A stretch of DNA of 64,000 nt from Actinomadura barringtoniae (GCF_017573505.1 NZ_JAGEOJ010000029.1:61606-125605); one strand, 5' to 3'; positions 33,438 through 41,683 are shown, counted from the stretch's first letter. A program made the numbers and translations. Notes: a model not told the origin generated them from the letters alone.

Positions 33438-34895
33438 ATGTCGCTCGCAACTCCCCGATCCCGCTGGCTCGCGCTCGGCGTGCTGTCCACCACGATGCTG
33501 ATGACGATCCTGGACGGCAGCATCGTGACCGTGGCGCTGCCCGCCATCCAGCACGACCTGGGCTTCTCGCCCGCCTCGCTCAGCTGGATCATGAACGGCT
33601 ACTTGATCGCGGTCGGCGGGCTGCTCCTGCTGGCCGGCCGGCTGGGCGACCTCATCGGCCGCAAAACGATGTTCCTGGCCGGGAACGCGGTCTTCACCGC
33701 CGCCTCGCTCCTCGCCGGCGCCGCCACCGGCCAGAACCTGCTGATCGCGGCCCGGTTCCTGCAGGGCGTCGGCAGCGCGATGTCCTCGGCGGTCGTGCTC
33801 GGCATCCTGGTCACGCTCTTCACCGAGACGCGCGAACGGGCCAAGGCGATCGCGGTGTTCAGCTTCACCGGCGCCGCCGGTGCCTCGATCGGGCAGGTGC
33901 TCGGCGGGGTCCTGACCGACGCGCTGAGCTGGCACTGGATCTTCTTCATCAACCTGCCGATCGGCATCGCCGTGATCGCCCTCGCCCTCCCCGTACTCCC
34001 CGCCGATAAGGGCCTGGGCCTCGCCTCCGGCGCGGACGTCGCCGGAGCGCTGCTCGCCACGTCCGGCCTGATGCTGGGGATCTACACGATGGTCAAGGTC
34101 GAGTCGTACGGCTGGCTCTCAGCCCACACCCTCGGCCTCGGCGCCGTCTCGCTGCTGCTGCTCGCCGCGTTCTTCGTCCGGCAGGCCACCGCCAAGACCC
34201 CGCTGATGAAGCTGCGGATCCTGCGTTCGCGGAACGTCTCGGGCGCCAATGTCGCGCAGATGCTGGCGCTGTCGGGCATGTTCGCCTTCCAGGTCATCGT
34301 GGCTCTCTACATGCAGAAGGTCCTCGGCTACAGCGCCCTGGAGACCGGGCTGGCCATGCTCCCGGCCGCCGTCGCGATCGGCGCCGTCTCGCTCTTCATC
34401 TCCGCCCGCCTAGCTGCCCGCTTCGGCACCCGTGCCACCCTCCTGGCAGGCCTGGTCCTCCTCTTCGCCGCGATGGCGTACCTGACCCGCATCCCGGTCC
34501 ACGCGAACTACGTCACCGACCTGCTGCCGGTCATGCTGCTCATCGCAGGCGGCGGCCTCGTACTCCCGGCCCTGACCACACTCGGCATGTCCGGCGCACG
34601 CGATGACGACGCGGGCCTGGCGTCCGGCCTGTTCAACACCACCCAGCAGATCGGCATGGCCCTGGGCGTCGCCGTCCTGTCGACCCTCGCCGCGTCCCGC
34701 ACCGAAGACCACCTCGCCGCAGGCAAAGACCAGGCGACCGCGCTCACCGACGGCTTCCACCTGGCCTTCGCCACCTCCGGCGGCCTGCTAGTGGCCGCGT
34801 TCATCGTGACCTTGGTCGTCCTCCGCCCCGCCAAGCCCGAGCAGCAGCCCACCGCACCCACCGAGCCGTCCGCCGAACGCTCGCTCGCAGCCTGA
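33438..34895 (+). CDS. MFS exporter, DHA2/EmrB-QacA family
   Basis: 485 residues, 14 predicted helices. DHA2 marks: helix 1 LMTILDGSIVTVALPAIQHD, motif A AGRLGDLIGRKTMF, motif C GAAGASIGQVLGGVL. It shares family with the exporter at 29883 but is clearly distinct in sequence. SD AGGAG precedes ATG 33438. Lies in an operon between a MarR repressor and a flavin/F420 oxidoreductase, the layout of an inducible multidrug or toxin efflux unit. Confidence 0.93.
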   Translation: MSLATPRSRWLALGVLSTTMLMTILDGSIVTVALPAIQHDLGFSPASLSWIMNGYLIAVGGLLLLAGRLGDLIGRKTMFLAGNAVFTAASLLAGAATGQNLLIAARFLQGVGSAMSSAVVLGILVTLFTETRERAKAIAVFSFTGAAGASIGQVLGGVLTDALSWHWIFFINLPIGIAVIALALPVLPADKGLGLASGADVAGALLATSGLMLGIYTMVKVESYGWLSAHTLGLGAVSLLLLAAFFVRQATAKTPLMKLRILRSRNVSGANVAQMLALSGMFAFQVIVALYMQKVLGYSALETGLAMLPAAVAIGAVSLFISARLAARFGTRATLLAGLVLLFAAMAYLTRIPVHANYVTDLLPVMLLIAGGGLVLPALTTLGMSGARDDDAGLASGLFNTTQQIGMALGVAVLSTLAASRTEDHLAAGKDQATALTDGFHLAFATSGGLLVAAFIVTLVVLRPAKPEQQPTAPTEPSAERSLAA

Positions 34896-34926
34896 ACGAC
34901 TAAGAAACGATCAAGAGGAGATTCCG

Positions 34927-35394
34927 ATGACCGAGTACGGACCTGGACAGGGCCCCGGCGCCCGCGCCCTCACCGAGGACGAGATCCTGAAGATCCTGGC
35001 CACCCAGCCGTTCGGCACCCTGGCGACGCTCAAGCGGAGCGGCCAGCCCCACCTGGCCACGATGGTCATCAACTGGAATCCCGAAGAGCGGCTCATCCGC
35101 ATCTCCTCCGCCGAGGGCCGGATCAAGGTCAAGCACCTCCAGAACGACCCCCGCGCAACAGTGCAGCTCCAGGGCGAGAACGTCTTCTCCTACGCCATCG
35201 CCGAAGGCAAGGCGGAGCTCTCAGAGGTGACCGAAACACCAGGCGACGCGGTAGGCCGCGAACTCCTGGCGATGGCGGGCGGCTTCGATGACCCAGCCGA
35301 CGAAACCGCCTTCCTGGAGGAGATGACGAAGGGCCGCCGCCTGGTCATCAGACTCAAGGTCGACCGCCTCTACGGAACGGCCCTGGACGCCTAA
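34927..35394 (+). CDS. PPOX-class F420-dependent oxidoreductase (split-barrel)
   Basis: 155 residues. Split beta-barrel with GTLATLKRSGQPHLATMVIN and LIRISSAEGRIKVKHLQNDP, the pattern of the TIGR03618/PPOX family that uses F420H2, typical of actinomycetes. It may reduce quinones, nitro compounds or biliverdin; its place behind a MarR-regulated exporter suggests detoxification of the exported compound. RBS AGAGGAGATTCCG before ATG 34927. Followed by a strong terminator. Confidence 0.92.
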   Translation: MTEYGPGQGPGARALTEDEILKILATQPFGTLATLKRSGQPHLATMVINWNPEERLIRISSAEGRIKVKHLQNDPRATVQLQGENVFSYAIAEGKAELSEVTETPGDAVGRELLAMAGGFDDPADETAFLEEMTKGRRLVIRLKVDRLYGTALDA

Positions 35395-35408
35395 CCGAGT
35401 GACACGTT

Positions 35409-35440
35409 GGCCCGTCCTCTCTAGGGAGGGCGGGCCTTTA
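35409..35440 (+). terminator. Rho-independent terminator after the export operon
   Basis: GGCCCGTCCTC (35409-35419) pairs with GAGGGCGGGCC (35426-35436) over 11 bases with one G-T pair, then TTTA. It ends the MarR-MFS-F420 operon and stands opposite the end of the small-protein cassette. Confidence 0.85.
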
Positions 35441-35656
35441 GACGCCGAGCATCCGGTGGACGATGTCCCGCCAAGGTTCTTTGACATTCGGCTGGACCCA
35501 CATGCCGCGTACAGTGCCAGACGGCATCCGTACGCGAAACCAGCCCCCGCCCTCATCAACGAACGCACCAACAGTGCAGCCGCTCTCACGGTCCACCGCG
35601 ATGTATCCCTCACCCTCGGCGTACACATCGATCTGCCACTCACCAGGCCCAGTCAT
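35438..35656 (-). CDS. Small hypothetical protein (cassette gene A)
   Basis: 72 residues from ATG 35656 (MTGPGEWQIDVYAEGEGYIA). It looks like a small all-beta protein: WQIDVYAEGEGYIAVD, then GGWFRVRMPSGTVRGMWV, ending in a helix KEPWRDIVHRMLG. Not related to the two genes before it. Its ATG overlaps the stop of cassette gene B by four bases, so it is in the same operon. No known function; its place opposite a TPR regulator suggests a regulator partner. Confidence 0.7.
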   Translation of the reverse strand: MTGPGEWQIDVYAEGEGYIAVDRESGCTVGAFVDEGGGWFRVRMPSGTVRGMWVQPNVKEPWRDIVHRMLGV

Positions 35657-35889
35657 GGCCTTCCGCCGGTCCCGCCGTACATCACGTCCAGGGCAGCGGC
35701 TTCCTCCAGCAGGTCCCGCAAGAGCTCGGGAGCATCTGCCTCCACTGCCCCGTACCCAGCACGCACTCCGGATGGCAGACCCGTCCTTCGACAGGCCTGC
35801 CACCGCAACGTCGACGCAGGGAAAGCGACCAACCAACCGGGAAAGTCGGCGCGGAGCCGAACCAACTCCTGCCGCTCCTGCCCGGTCAT
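35653..35889 (-). CDS. Small FPGW-type protein (cassette gene B)
   Basis: 78 residues from ATG 35889 (MTGQERQELVRLRADFPGW). It aligns by eye with cassette gene C: LR-x-(D/E)-FPGW, RW-x-A-x-R, VR-x-G, (D/E)AD-x-PE-x-LR. The two are paralogues with divergent middles. ATG 35889 lies five bases after gene C's stop and its own stop overlaps gene A's start, so all three genes form one operon. The longer upstream frame would overlap gene C and was not used. Function unknown. Confidence 0.72.
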   Translation of the reverse strand: MTGQERQELVRLRADFPGWLVAFPASTLRWQACRRTGLPSGVRAGYGAVEADAPELLRDLLEEAAALDVMYGGTGGRP

Positions 35890-35893
35890 CCGC

Positions 35894-36094
35894 CTACTCA
35901 CCGGCCACCCCGAGCAGCTTGACCCGAAGCTCCTCCGGAGTATCGGCATCGAAACAAGATGCGCCATGCCGGACGGCCTCACCGGCCTTGGGCCCGCGCG
36001 TCGCCCACCACCGCCCGGACGGCTTCGCGGTGATGATCGACCACCCAGGAAACTCGGTACGTAGCGCTGCCTTGCACTCCGCTACGTCGTTCAC
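35894..36094 (-). CDS. Small FPGW-type protein (cassette gene C)
   Basis: 66 residues from GTG 36094 (VNDVAECKAALRTEFPGWSI), with a GCAGGAGG ribosome site 7 bases upstream that fixes the start. Core: FPGWSIITAKPSGRWWATR, then CFDADTPEELRVKLLG. First gene of the three-gene operon and paralogue of gene B. Transcribed away from the TPR regulator across 122 bases with two palindromes. I recall this FPGW...GRWWATR pattern as common beside actinomycete HTH regulators, but no activity is known to me. Confidence 0.75.
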   Translation of the reverse strand: MNDVAECKAALRTEFPGWSIITAKPSGRWWATRGPKAGEAVRHGASCFDADTPEELRVKLLGVAGE

Positions 36095-36120
36095 AGTCAG
36101 GCCTCCTGCGGTCCGGCGAG

Positions 36121-36171
36121 CCCCAGACCTTCCGAAGTTCTGGGGAGCGGTGTTTTGGTCACTGCCAGTGA
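36121..36171. promoter_or_regulatory. Two palindromes in the gap between the small-gene operon and the TPR regulator
   Basis: An imperfect 25-base palindrome CCCCAGA...TCTGGGG with inner CTTC-C-GAAG (36121-36145) and a perfect TCACTG-C-CAGTGA (36159-36171). Both lie between the divergent starts at 36094 and 36217 and are good operator candidates. Confidence 0.6.
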
Positions 36172-36216
36172 ACGCGCATCTCTCGCAGAGAGGCAGGGGC
36201 ACAATGGGACGCCGCA

Positions 36217-37383
36217 ATGCGAGGTCAGCAGAAACCCGACCTGGCGACCGTCATCGACTACGTGAAGCGGTGGGAGCGTGGCAAAGTCGGGATCAGCAGC
36301 CGAAACCGACGGGCCTACGCACAGGCCTTCGCGGTGCCGCAGAGACACCTCTTTGCCCCGACGGTCGCCGCGGACGATGATGATCCCGTGGAACGCCGCG
36401 ACTTCCTCGGACTGTCCGTCGCCGCGGCCGGCCTCGCGGTCGCCCCCGCCGGGCTCGCCGACCAGGAGAGCAGCCGCATCGGTATGGAGCTGGTCGAGCG
36501 ACTCAGACGCCGTACGGCCAGACTCCGCCGTCTGGATGACGTCCTTGGCGGGTCGCAGACCTACAGCGTGTATGCCGCCGAGCTGTCCGCCACTCGGAAT
36601 CTGATCAGCAATGCGACCTACACCGAGGCCACGGGTCGCGGCCTAGTGGGCGTGGCAGCCGAGCAGGCTCAGCAGGCCGGGTGGGCGGCGCTGGACTCAG
36701 GCCGGATGGCTGCCGCTCGCAGCTTGTTTCGAGACAGCATGACCGCAGCCTCGGACATCGGCGACACCGGCCTCATCGGGAACGCGCTCGCCCTCATGGC
36801 TTACCAACGAGTGAGCACGGGCCGGCCTGGCACGGACGAGGCAGACGCCTCATGCCGGGTCGTTGACCGGCGGACACCACCAGCCGTCCGCGCCCTTCTC
36901 CACGAGCGGGCAGCGTGGGCGCACGCGGTCGCGGGACCGACGCATAGCGACGAGGTGGAGAAGGCACTCGGCCAGGCGGCCGACGCGCTCGCCGAGGATC
37001 GGCTGGAGGGTCCTGATCCTGACTGGGCGCGATGGGTCGACGAGATCGAGCTACAGATCATGACCGGCCGCTGCTGGGCCGTGCTGCGTCGCCCGGTTCG
37101 AGCGATCCCCGCGCTTCGGTGGGCGTTGGCTCGATACGACGACACCCATGCGCGCGACAAGGCGCTTTACTCAACCTGGCTGGCTGATGCCCATATCGAC
37201 GCCCAAGAGATCGAACAGGGCGCTCACGCGCTGGGGCAAGCGATCGACCTTGGCAGTGATGTCGCCTCGCCCAGGCCCGGCGAGCGGATCGCGGAGGTCG
37301 CCGAGCGGCTTCGTGTCCATGCGGACGTGCCCGAAGTGGCCGAGGTGCTCGAACGGGCTAGGACGATGACGCTTCTCGGCTGA
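36217..37383 (+). CDS. XRE/TPR-type regulator with shortened HTH
   Basis: 388 residues of the actinomycete class that carries an N-terminal XRE HTH and C-terminal TPR-like helices. Here the HTH reads LATVIDYVKRWERGKVGISS, where the usual form has about four extra residues (the DPSY-type turn) between IDY and VKRWE, so helix 3 geometry is disturbed. A link VERRDFLGLSVAAAGLAVAP leads to the helical repeat part. ATG 36204, 13 bases upstream, opens another frame (MGRRNARSAET), so an upstream one-base indel may also have clipped the true start. Likely partner of the FPGW cassette; DNA binding is uncertain. Confidence 0.75.
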   Translation: MRGQQKPDLATVIDYVKRWERGKVGISSRNRRAYAQAFAVPQRHLFAPTVAADDDDPVERRDFLGLSVAAAGLAVAPAGLADQESSRIGMELVERLRRRTARLRRLDDVLGGSQTYSVYAAELSATRNLISNATYTEATGRGLVGVAAEQAQQAGWAALDSGRMAAARSLFRDSMTAASDIGDTGLIGNALALMAYQRVSTGRPGTDEADASCRVVDRRTPPAVRALLHERAAWAHAVAGPTHSDEVEKALGQAADALAEDRLEGPDPDWARWVDEIELQIMTGRCWAVLRRPVRAIPALRWALARYDDTHARDKALYSTWLADAHIDAQEIEQGAHALGQAIDLGSDVASPRPGERIAEVAERLRVHADVPEVAEVLERARTMTLLG

Positions 37384-37681
37384 GCCACTCCAGGTAGCGC
37401 TCCGAACCGCCGTCGATCACCGTAAAGGTGACTTCCGGGTTGTCCCACGGATGATGCTCGATCAGGTGCGCCTCCAGGTCGGCATACCGGTCGCGGGTGG
37501 TTCGGAGGAACAACTGCCACTCCTCACCGTCACCGAGCTCCCCGAGATGCCAGAACACACTCCCGGCAGGCCCGAAAACCTGCCCCGACGCTGCCAACTT
37601 GGCACCGACGGCAGATCGAAGGAGATTCATGGCTTCTTCGCGGCTGGCCGTTGTGGTGGAGACCTGGAGAAAGTCGGTCAT
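37358..37681 (-). CDS. cutA: Divalent-cation tolerance protein CutA
   Basis: 107-residue trimeric CutA1 family protein: FLQVSTTTASREEAMNLLRS, WQLFLRTTRDRYADLEAHLI, and HHPWDNPEVTFTVIDGGSERYLEWL with the conserved HPYDxPE-like turn written HPWDNPE. Family members bind copper and have a PII-like signalling fold; physiological role is debated. ATG 37681 used. The 3' end overlaps the TPR regulator gene tail-to-tail by 26 bases, so the two transcripts are antisense to each other there. Confidence 0.9.
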   Translation of the reverse strand: MTDFLQVSTTTASREEAMNLLRSAVGAKLAASGQVFGPAGSVFWHLGELGDGEEWQLFLRTTRDRYADLEAHLIEHHPWDNPEVTFTVIDGGSERYLEWLSREASSS

Positions 37682-37875
37682 GGTGGCGACCCTACTTACA
37701 CGGCCGGTCCAGCAGGAGCCGAACCGGGCCGAGACGCGGCCCGAGCTCGCCTGCCGTGACCGCCGGTGCGGGAGATCGTGGACGTGCTGAACGGGTTTGG
37801 AGGTCACGGGTGAGCGGTGAACCGGGTCTGGAGGGCGCCCTCGACGCGGGAGGGGCCTGGCCAGCAAGCCCGGCC

Positions 37876-38014
37876 ACGCACGCGAGCGCGCTACCTGAGG
37901 CTGGGGGCGACGCCGGAGGCGAGCCACCGGGCGAAGATCGCGAAGCGATGTCGCGCTCGCACGCTTTTGCGGTTCGGGTCCGAGCCGCCAGGCGAGGACC
38001 CGAAGCCGCGAAGG
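37876..38014 (-). repeat. Repeated 3' element, copy A, directly after the M56 peptidase stop
   Basis: About 139 bases strongly similar to the segment at 46421-46599. Read in the direction of the M56 gene it starts at the base after the TAG stop (38015-38017). A 13-bp hairpin is formed by 37996-38009 and 37969-37981 (one bulged base), and downstream lies the shared segment TCGCGAAGCGATGTCGCGCTCG. The rest of the 333-base gap (37682-37875) shows no convincing gene. Confidence 0.85.
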
Positions 38015-38923
38015 CTAGATCGACAGAGCGTAGAGGAAGAGGGGGGCGCCGGCGATGAGGGGGATGGCGATCATGGCGGCGTAGCGGGTGGGGCGGCTTA
38101 CGGGCTGGGGCTCGATGAGGCGGTTGACCCTTGCCATGACGGGGATGTCGTCGCGGGAGACGGCGCCCAGGGCGCCCTGGGGGGCGGCCGGGGGGCGGGC
38201 GGCGGCGAAGCGGAGCAGGGCGGTGGCCAGCTCCTTCGGCTCGCGGTGGTGCTTGGCACGGTCGTCGGCGGCCATCTCGATCAGCAGCTCGACGGCGTCC
38301 AGGCAGCGGCCGACCAGGCGGATCTGGGGGAAGACCTGGCGGAGCGAGGCGAACGGGAGGAGGACCAGGTCGTGGCGCTCGCGGGCGTGGGCGCGTTCGT
38401 GCGCCAGGACGGCGGCGAGCTCGGCCGGGTCGAGGAGTTCCAGGGTGCCCGCGCTGACGACGACCTTCGACGAGCGGACGCCTGGGACGCAGTAGGCGGC
38501 GGCCTCGGGGTGGTCCAGGACGAGGGTGTCGGGGACCGCGGAGTCCTTGCGGGAGACCAGGGCGAGGAGGGCGCGGTGGCGGTGGCGGGCGCGGACCACG
38601 CGGAAGACCGCGTAGGCCAGCATGGCCAGGAGGACGGCGGTGAGGCTGACGGCTGCCAGGAGCGCGGCGGCGTGGGTGGCGTCCAGGCGGGCCGCCTGGT
38701 CGTTCAGGAGGGTGGGCAGGCCACCGATGATGCCCTTGCCGTAGGGCAGGAGGGCGAGGCTGAGCAGCGTGCCGATCGTGGCGACGCCCCAGCCGAGGCC
38801 GAGGGCCTGCCAGAGGGCGATCGCGGTGCGCGGCGTGCGCCAGGTCCACCTTGCTTTGGAGAGCAGGTGCGCCCCGCCGACGGTCCCCATTGACATCAGT
38901 GCGAGCAGGGCGACTCCGGTCAT
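38015..38923 (-). CDS. M56 family (BlaR1/MecR1-like) membrane metallopeptidase
   Basis: 302 residues with membrane segments near residues 1-20, 36-60, 83-110 and at the C-terminus, and a zinc-binding LAHERAHAR motif (H175, E176, H179) in a cytoplasmic loop. This is the protease module of BlaR1/MecR1 without the extracellular penicillin-binding domain (BlaR1 is about 585-600 residues), so a beta-lactam is not the signal by the known route. Its ATG overlaps the BlaI-type repressor stop by four bases. In the known systems this protease causes loss of BlaI; here the divergent target is cydAB. Confidence 0.92.
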   Translation of the reverse strand: MTGVALLALMSMGTVGGAHLLSKARWTWRTPRTAIALWQALGLGWGVATIGTLLSLALLPYGKGIIGGLPTLLNDQAARLDATHAAALLAAVSLTAVLLAMLAYAVFRVVRARHRHRALLALVSRKDSAVPDTLVLDHPEAAAYCVPGVRSSKVVVSAGTLELLDPAELAAVLAHERAHARERHDLVLLPFASLRQVFPQIRLVGRCLDAVELLIEMAADDRAKHHREPKELATALLRFAAARPPAAPQGALGAVSRDDIPVMARVNRLIEPQPVSRPTRYAAMIAIPLIAGAPLFLYALSI

Positions 38924-39303
38924 GCCGGTGGCTCCTTACCCGTGAGGCCGAGCAGCGCCTGCCGGAGCACGTCGGCCTCGGTCTCGGAGACGGAACGGAC
39001 GAAGTGCGCCAGCGCCGCGTCGCGGTCGCCGGTCTCGTTGAGGGCGCCCAGCATCAGCTCGGCGATGTACCCCTCGCGGCTTTCGACCGGACTGTAGCGC
39101 CATGCGCGGCCGTCCCGCTCTCGTTCCAGGAAGCCCTTCTTGGCGAGCCTGTCCAGGACGGTCATCACCGTGGTGTGCGCGAGATCCCGTTCGGGGGCCA
39201 GGGCGCGGCTCACGTCGCGTGCCGTCGCGGCTACGAGACCGGCGTCCTCCCTTGCCCAGAGGACCTCCATGACCGTGCGTTCAAGCTCTCCCAGACCCTT
39301 CAC
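38920..39303 (-). CDS. BlaI/MecI/CopY family repressor
   Basis: 127 residues, winged helix: LGELERTVMEVLWAR, ARDVSRALAPERDLAHTTVMTVLDRLAKKGFLER is the recognition region in several pieces, then an acidic dimerisation tail. The GTG 39303 start follows a TAATCT -10 at seven bases, so the mRNA looks leaderless. Operator palindromes at 39346-39385 lie upstream, next to its own -35 and overlapping the cydA promoter. The partner M56 protease is translationally coupled. Confidence 0.93.
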   Translation of the reverse strand: MKGLGELERTVMEVLWAREDAGLVAATARDVSRALAPERDLAHTTVMTVLDRLAKKGFLERERDGRAWRYSPVESREGYIAELMLGALNETGDRDAALAHFVRSVSETEADVLRQALLGLTGKEPPA

Positions 39304-39345
39304 GGGATTCAGATTAGCCGACTATGAGGGATGTCACCACGGCGG

Positions 39346-39388
39346 GTAGTACTACTGGGTCAAGTACTACAGCTTGTAGTACTACATT
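39346..39388. promoter_or_regulatory. BlaI-type operators overlapping the cydA promoter
   Basis: GTAGTACTAC occurs twice as a perfect palindrome (39346-39355 and 39376-39385), and AGTACTACA-GCT-TGTAGTACT (39363-39383) is a perfect inverted repeat. TACATT at 39383-39388 is a plausible -10 for cydA with ATG at 39396, so repressor binding would cover the promoter. Confidence 0.85.
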
Positions 39389-39395
39389 CTGTCGT

Positions 39396-40790
39396 ATGAG
39401 CTCCATAGCGCTCCTCACGGCCCATGGCGCCGCGACCCCGGCCGATTTCATGGCCGCACGCCAGCAGATGGCGTTCACCCTGGGATTCCACATCGTGCTG
39501 GCGAGCATCGGGATCGGGCTCCCGGCGCTGACACTGCTGGCCGAGTGGCGATCCCTGCGTACCGGCGACCATGTCTACGCCGAGCTGGCCCGGCGCTGGA
39601 TGAAGGCGGCCGGTGTGCTGTTCGCGGTCGGCGCCGTGAGCGGGACCGTGCTGTCGTTCGAGATGGGCACGCTGTGGCCCGGCTTCATGGACAAGTACGG
39701 CCAGGTCTTCGGCGCCGCGTTCGCCCTGGAGGGCATCGCCTTCTTCATCGAGGCGATCTTCATGGGCATCTACCTGTACGGGTGGGACCGGCTCTCGCCG
39801 CGAGTGCACTTCCTCACCGGGATCCCGGTCGTCATCGCGGGCCTGCTGTCGGCGTCGTTCGTGGTCACGGTCAACTCGTGGATGAACCAGCCGCGCGGCT
39901 TCAAGCTGGTGAACGGGAAGGTGACCGATGTCGATCCGCTCGCGGCGATGTTCAATCCGGCGACGCCGGTGCAAGCGACGCATCTGATCCTGGCGTCGCT
40001 GATGGTCTGCGGCTTCATCGTCGCCTCCGTCTACGCGGTGGCGCTGCTGCGCGACCACCGGGCCAGGCGGGTGGACCGCTACCACCGGCTCGGGTTCGCG
40101 ATCCCGTTCTCGCTCGGCGCCGTCTGCGCGCCGCTGCAGGTGATCGTCGGGGACTGGGCGTCGCGGTTCGTCGCCGACAACCAGCCCGTCAAGTTCGCCG
40201 CGATGGAAGGGATCGAGCACACCCAGTCCGGCGTGCCGTTCCGGTTCGCCTTCTTCGAGGTGCCGAACGCGCTGTCGATGATGTTGAAGTTCGACGCGCA
40301 CGCCACGCTGCGCGGCATGGACGCCTTCCCCGAGGACGTCCGGCCGCCCGCCGAGGTCGTGAAGACGTCGTTCGAGATCATGATCACCATCGGCATGGCA
40401 CTGCTGAGCCTCGCCGCCTGGTGGGCCTACAGCTGGTGGCGCCGCCGCCGGTCGGTGGCGCGTGCCGGTGAGCTGAGCAAGCACCGCGACCTGCCGTGGA
40501 AGCCCTGGTTCCTGCGCGCCGCCACTTTGGCGGGCGTCGCCGCGGCGATCGCCATGGAGGCGGGCTGGACCACGACGGAGGTCGGCCGCCAGCCCTGGAT
40601 CGTGTACGGGGTCATGCGCACCGAAGAGGCCGTGAACCCCAACCCGGGCCTGCGCTACGGCCTGTACGTGGTCCTGGCCGTCTACACCGTTCTCACCGTC
40701 GCGACCATCAGCGTGCTGCGCCGCATGCGCCGCCCCGAACCGCCCGAGCCCGCCGAGCTTCCAGAGCGTGAGGAGGTGCCGGTCTCATGA
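39396..40790 (+). CDS. cydA: Cytochrome bd-type quinol oxidase subunit I
   Basis: 464 residues, about nine helices. Terminal oxidase subunit carrying haems b558, b595 and d; oxygen affinity is high. Haem-ligand region GFHIVLASIGIGLP near H32, the Q-loop GPLP-type stretch shortened as in non-E. coli type enzymes, and the conserved GRQPWIVYGVMRTEEAV. ATG 39396 starts MSSIALL; the frame to 39324 would run through the operator and was not used. Followed by cydB with a 4-base overlap. No cydDC cassette in the window. Confidence 0.95.
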   Translation: MSSIALLTAHGAATPADFMAARQQMAFTLGFHIVLASIGIGLPALTLLAEWRSLRTGDHVYAELARRWMKAAGVLFAVGAVSGTVLSFEMGTLWPGFMDKYGQVFGAAFALEGIAFFIEAIFMGIYLYGWDRLSPRVHFLTGIPVVIAGLLSASFVVTVNSWMNQPRGFKLVNGKVTDVDPLAAMFNPATPVQATHLILASLMVCGFIVASVYAVALLRDHRARRVDRYHRLGFAIPFSLGAVCAPLQVIVGDWASRFVADNQPVKFAAMEGIEHTQSGVPFRFAFFEVPNALSMMLKFDAHATLRGMDAFPEDVRPPAEVVKTSFEIMITIGMALLSLAAWWAYSWWRRRRSVARAGELSKHRDLPWKPWFLRAATLAGVAAAIAMEAGWTTTEVGRQPWIVYGVMRTEEAVNPNPGLRYGLYVVLAVYTVLTVATISVLRRMRRPEPPEPAELPEREEVPVS

Positions 40791-41683
40791 CCGACATCGC
40801 ATTGGGACTGATCCTGGTCGGGCTGTCGGCCTACCTGCTGTTCGGCGGCGCCGACTTCGGGGCCGGGCTGTGGCACCTGATCTCGCCCCGGCGCGGCGAC
40901 CAGAAGGTCATCGAGCACGCCATGGGGCCGATCTGGGAGGCCAACCACGTCTGGCTGATCTTCGTGATGGTCATGACGTGGACGGCGTTCCCGCCCGTCT
41001 TCGCCGACGTCATGGCGGCGCACTGGGTGCCGCTGTCGCTGGCGGTGCTGGGCATCGTCGCGCGCGGCAGCACGTTCGTGTTCAGCAAGGCCGTGCCGGA
41101 CCAGCGCGCCTACGCGTGGATCTTCGGCGTCGCGTCGGTCCTCACGCCGTACTGCCTGGGGTCGGTGGCGACGACGGTGGCGACCGGCGAGTCGAGCTGG
41201 CTGAGCCTGGCCGGGCTGTACGGCGGCGTGCTGACCACCGCCCTGTGCGCCTACCTGGCGGCCGTCTACCTGATCTGGGACGCGCGGCGGCTGGGCGACG
41301 AGACCGCGGCCCAGCGCTTCCGCGGCTACGCGCTCATGTCGGGCGTCGCGGTCGGGCTGTTCGCGCTGCCGGGCGCCGCCGCGTTCGGCGTCCACTCGCC
41401 GCTGATCATCCTGTCGGCGGTGGCGGGCGCGGTCTCGCTGGGACTGCTCGCGGGCCGCGCCTATCTGGCCGTACGGGTGACCGGCGCGCTCGCGGTCGTG
41501 ACCGTGCTGTGGGGCGCGGCCGAGATGGCCGATCTGCACCTGCGTTCGGCCGCCGCCGAGAACGGCGTGCTGCAGGTGGTGTTCGTGGCGCTCGGGGTCG
41601 GGGCGCTCATCCTCGTGCCGTCGATGACCTGGCTGTTCATCCTCTTTCAGAGAGGTAGTGGAAGCCGGGCTTCGGGTGCATGA
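40787..41683 (+). CDS. cydB: Cytochrome bd-type quinol oxidase subunit II
   Basis: 298 residues with about eight helices; structural partner of CydA. Visible: YLLFGGADFGAGLWHL, GPIWEANHVWLIF and TPYCLGSVATTVATG, all conserved. ATG overlaps the cydA stop (ATGA). It is shorter than many CydB proteins (about 330-380) but ends normally after the last helix with MTWLFILFQRG, then RGSGSRASGA. The final 47 bases overlap the converging decarboxylase gene. Confidence 0.94.
   Translation: MTDIALGLILVGLSAYLLFGGADFGAGLWHLISPRRGDQKVIEHAMGPIWEANHVWLIFVMVMTWTAFPPVFADVMAAHWVPLSLAVLGIVARGSTFVFSKAVPDQRAYAWIFGVASVLTPYCLGSVATTVATGESSWLSLAGLYGGVLTTALCAYLAAVYLIWDARRLGDETAAQRFRGYALMSGVAVGLFALPGAAAFGVHSPLIILSAVAGAVSLGLLAGRAYLAVRVTGALAVVTVLWGAAEMADLHLRSAAAENGVLQVVFVALGVGALILVPSMTWLFILFQRGSGSRASGA

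Noticed and set aside
37651..38058. Plus-strand frame reading through repeat copy A
   Set aside because: Its residues (RAARRGPEAAK type) come from the repeat itself, and the same sort of frame appears in copy B.
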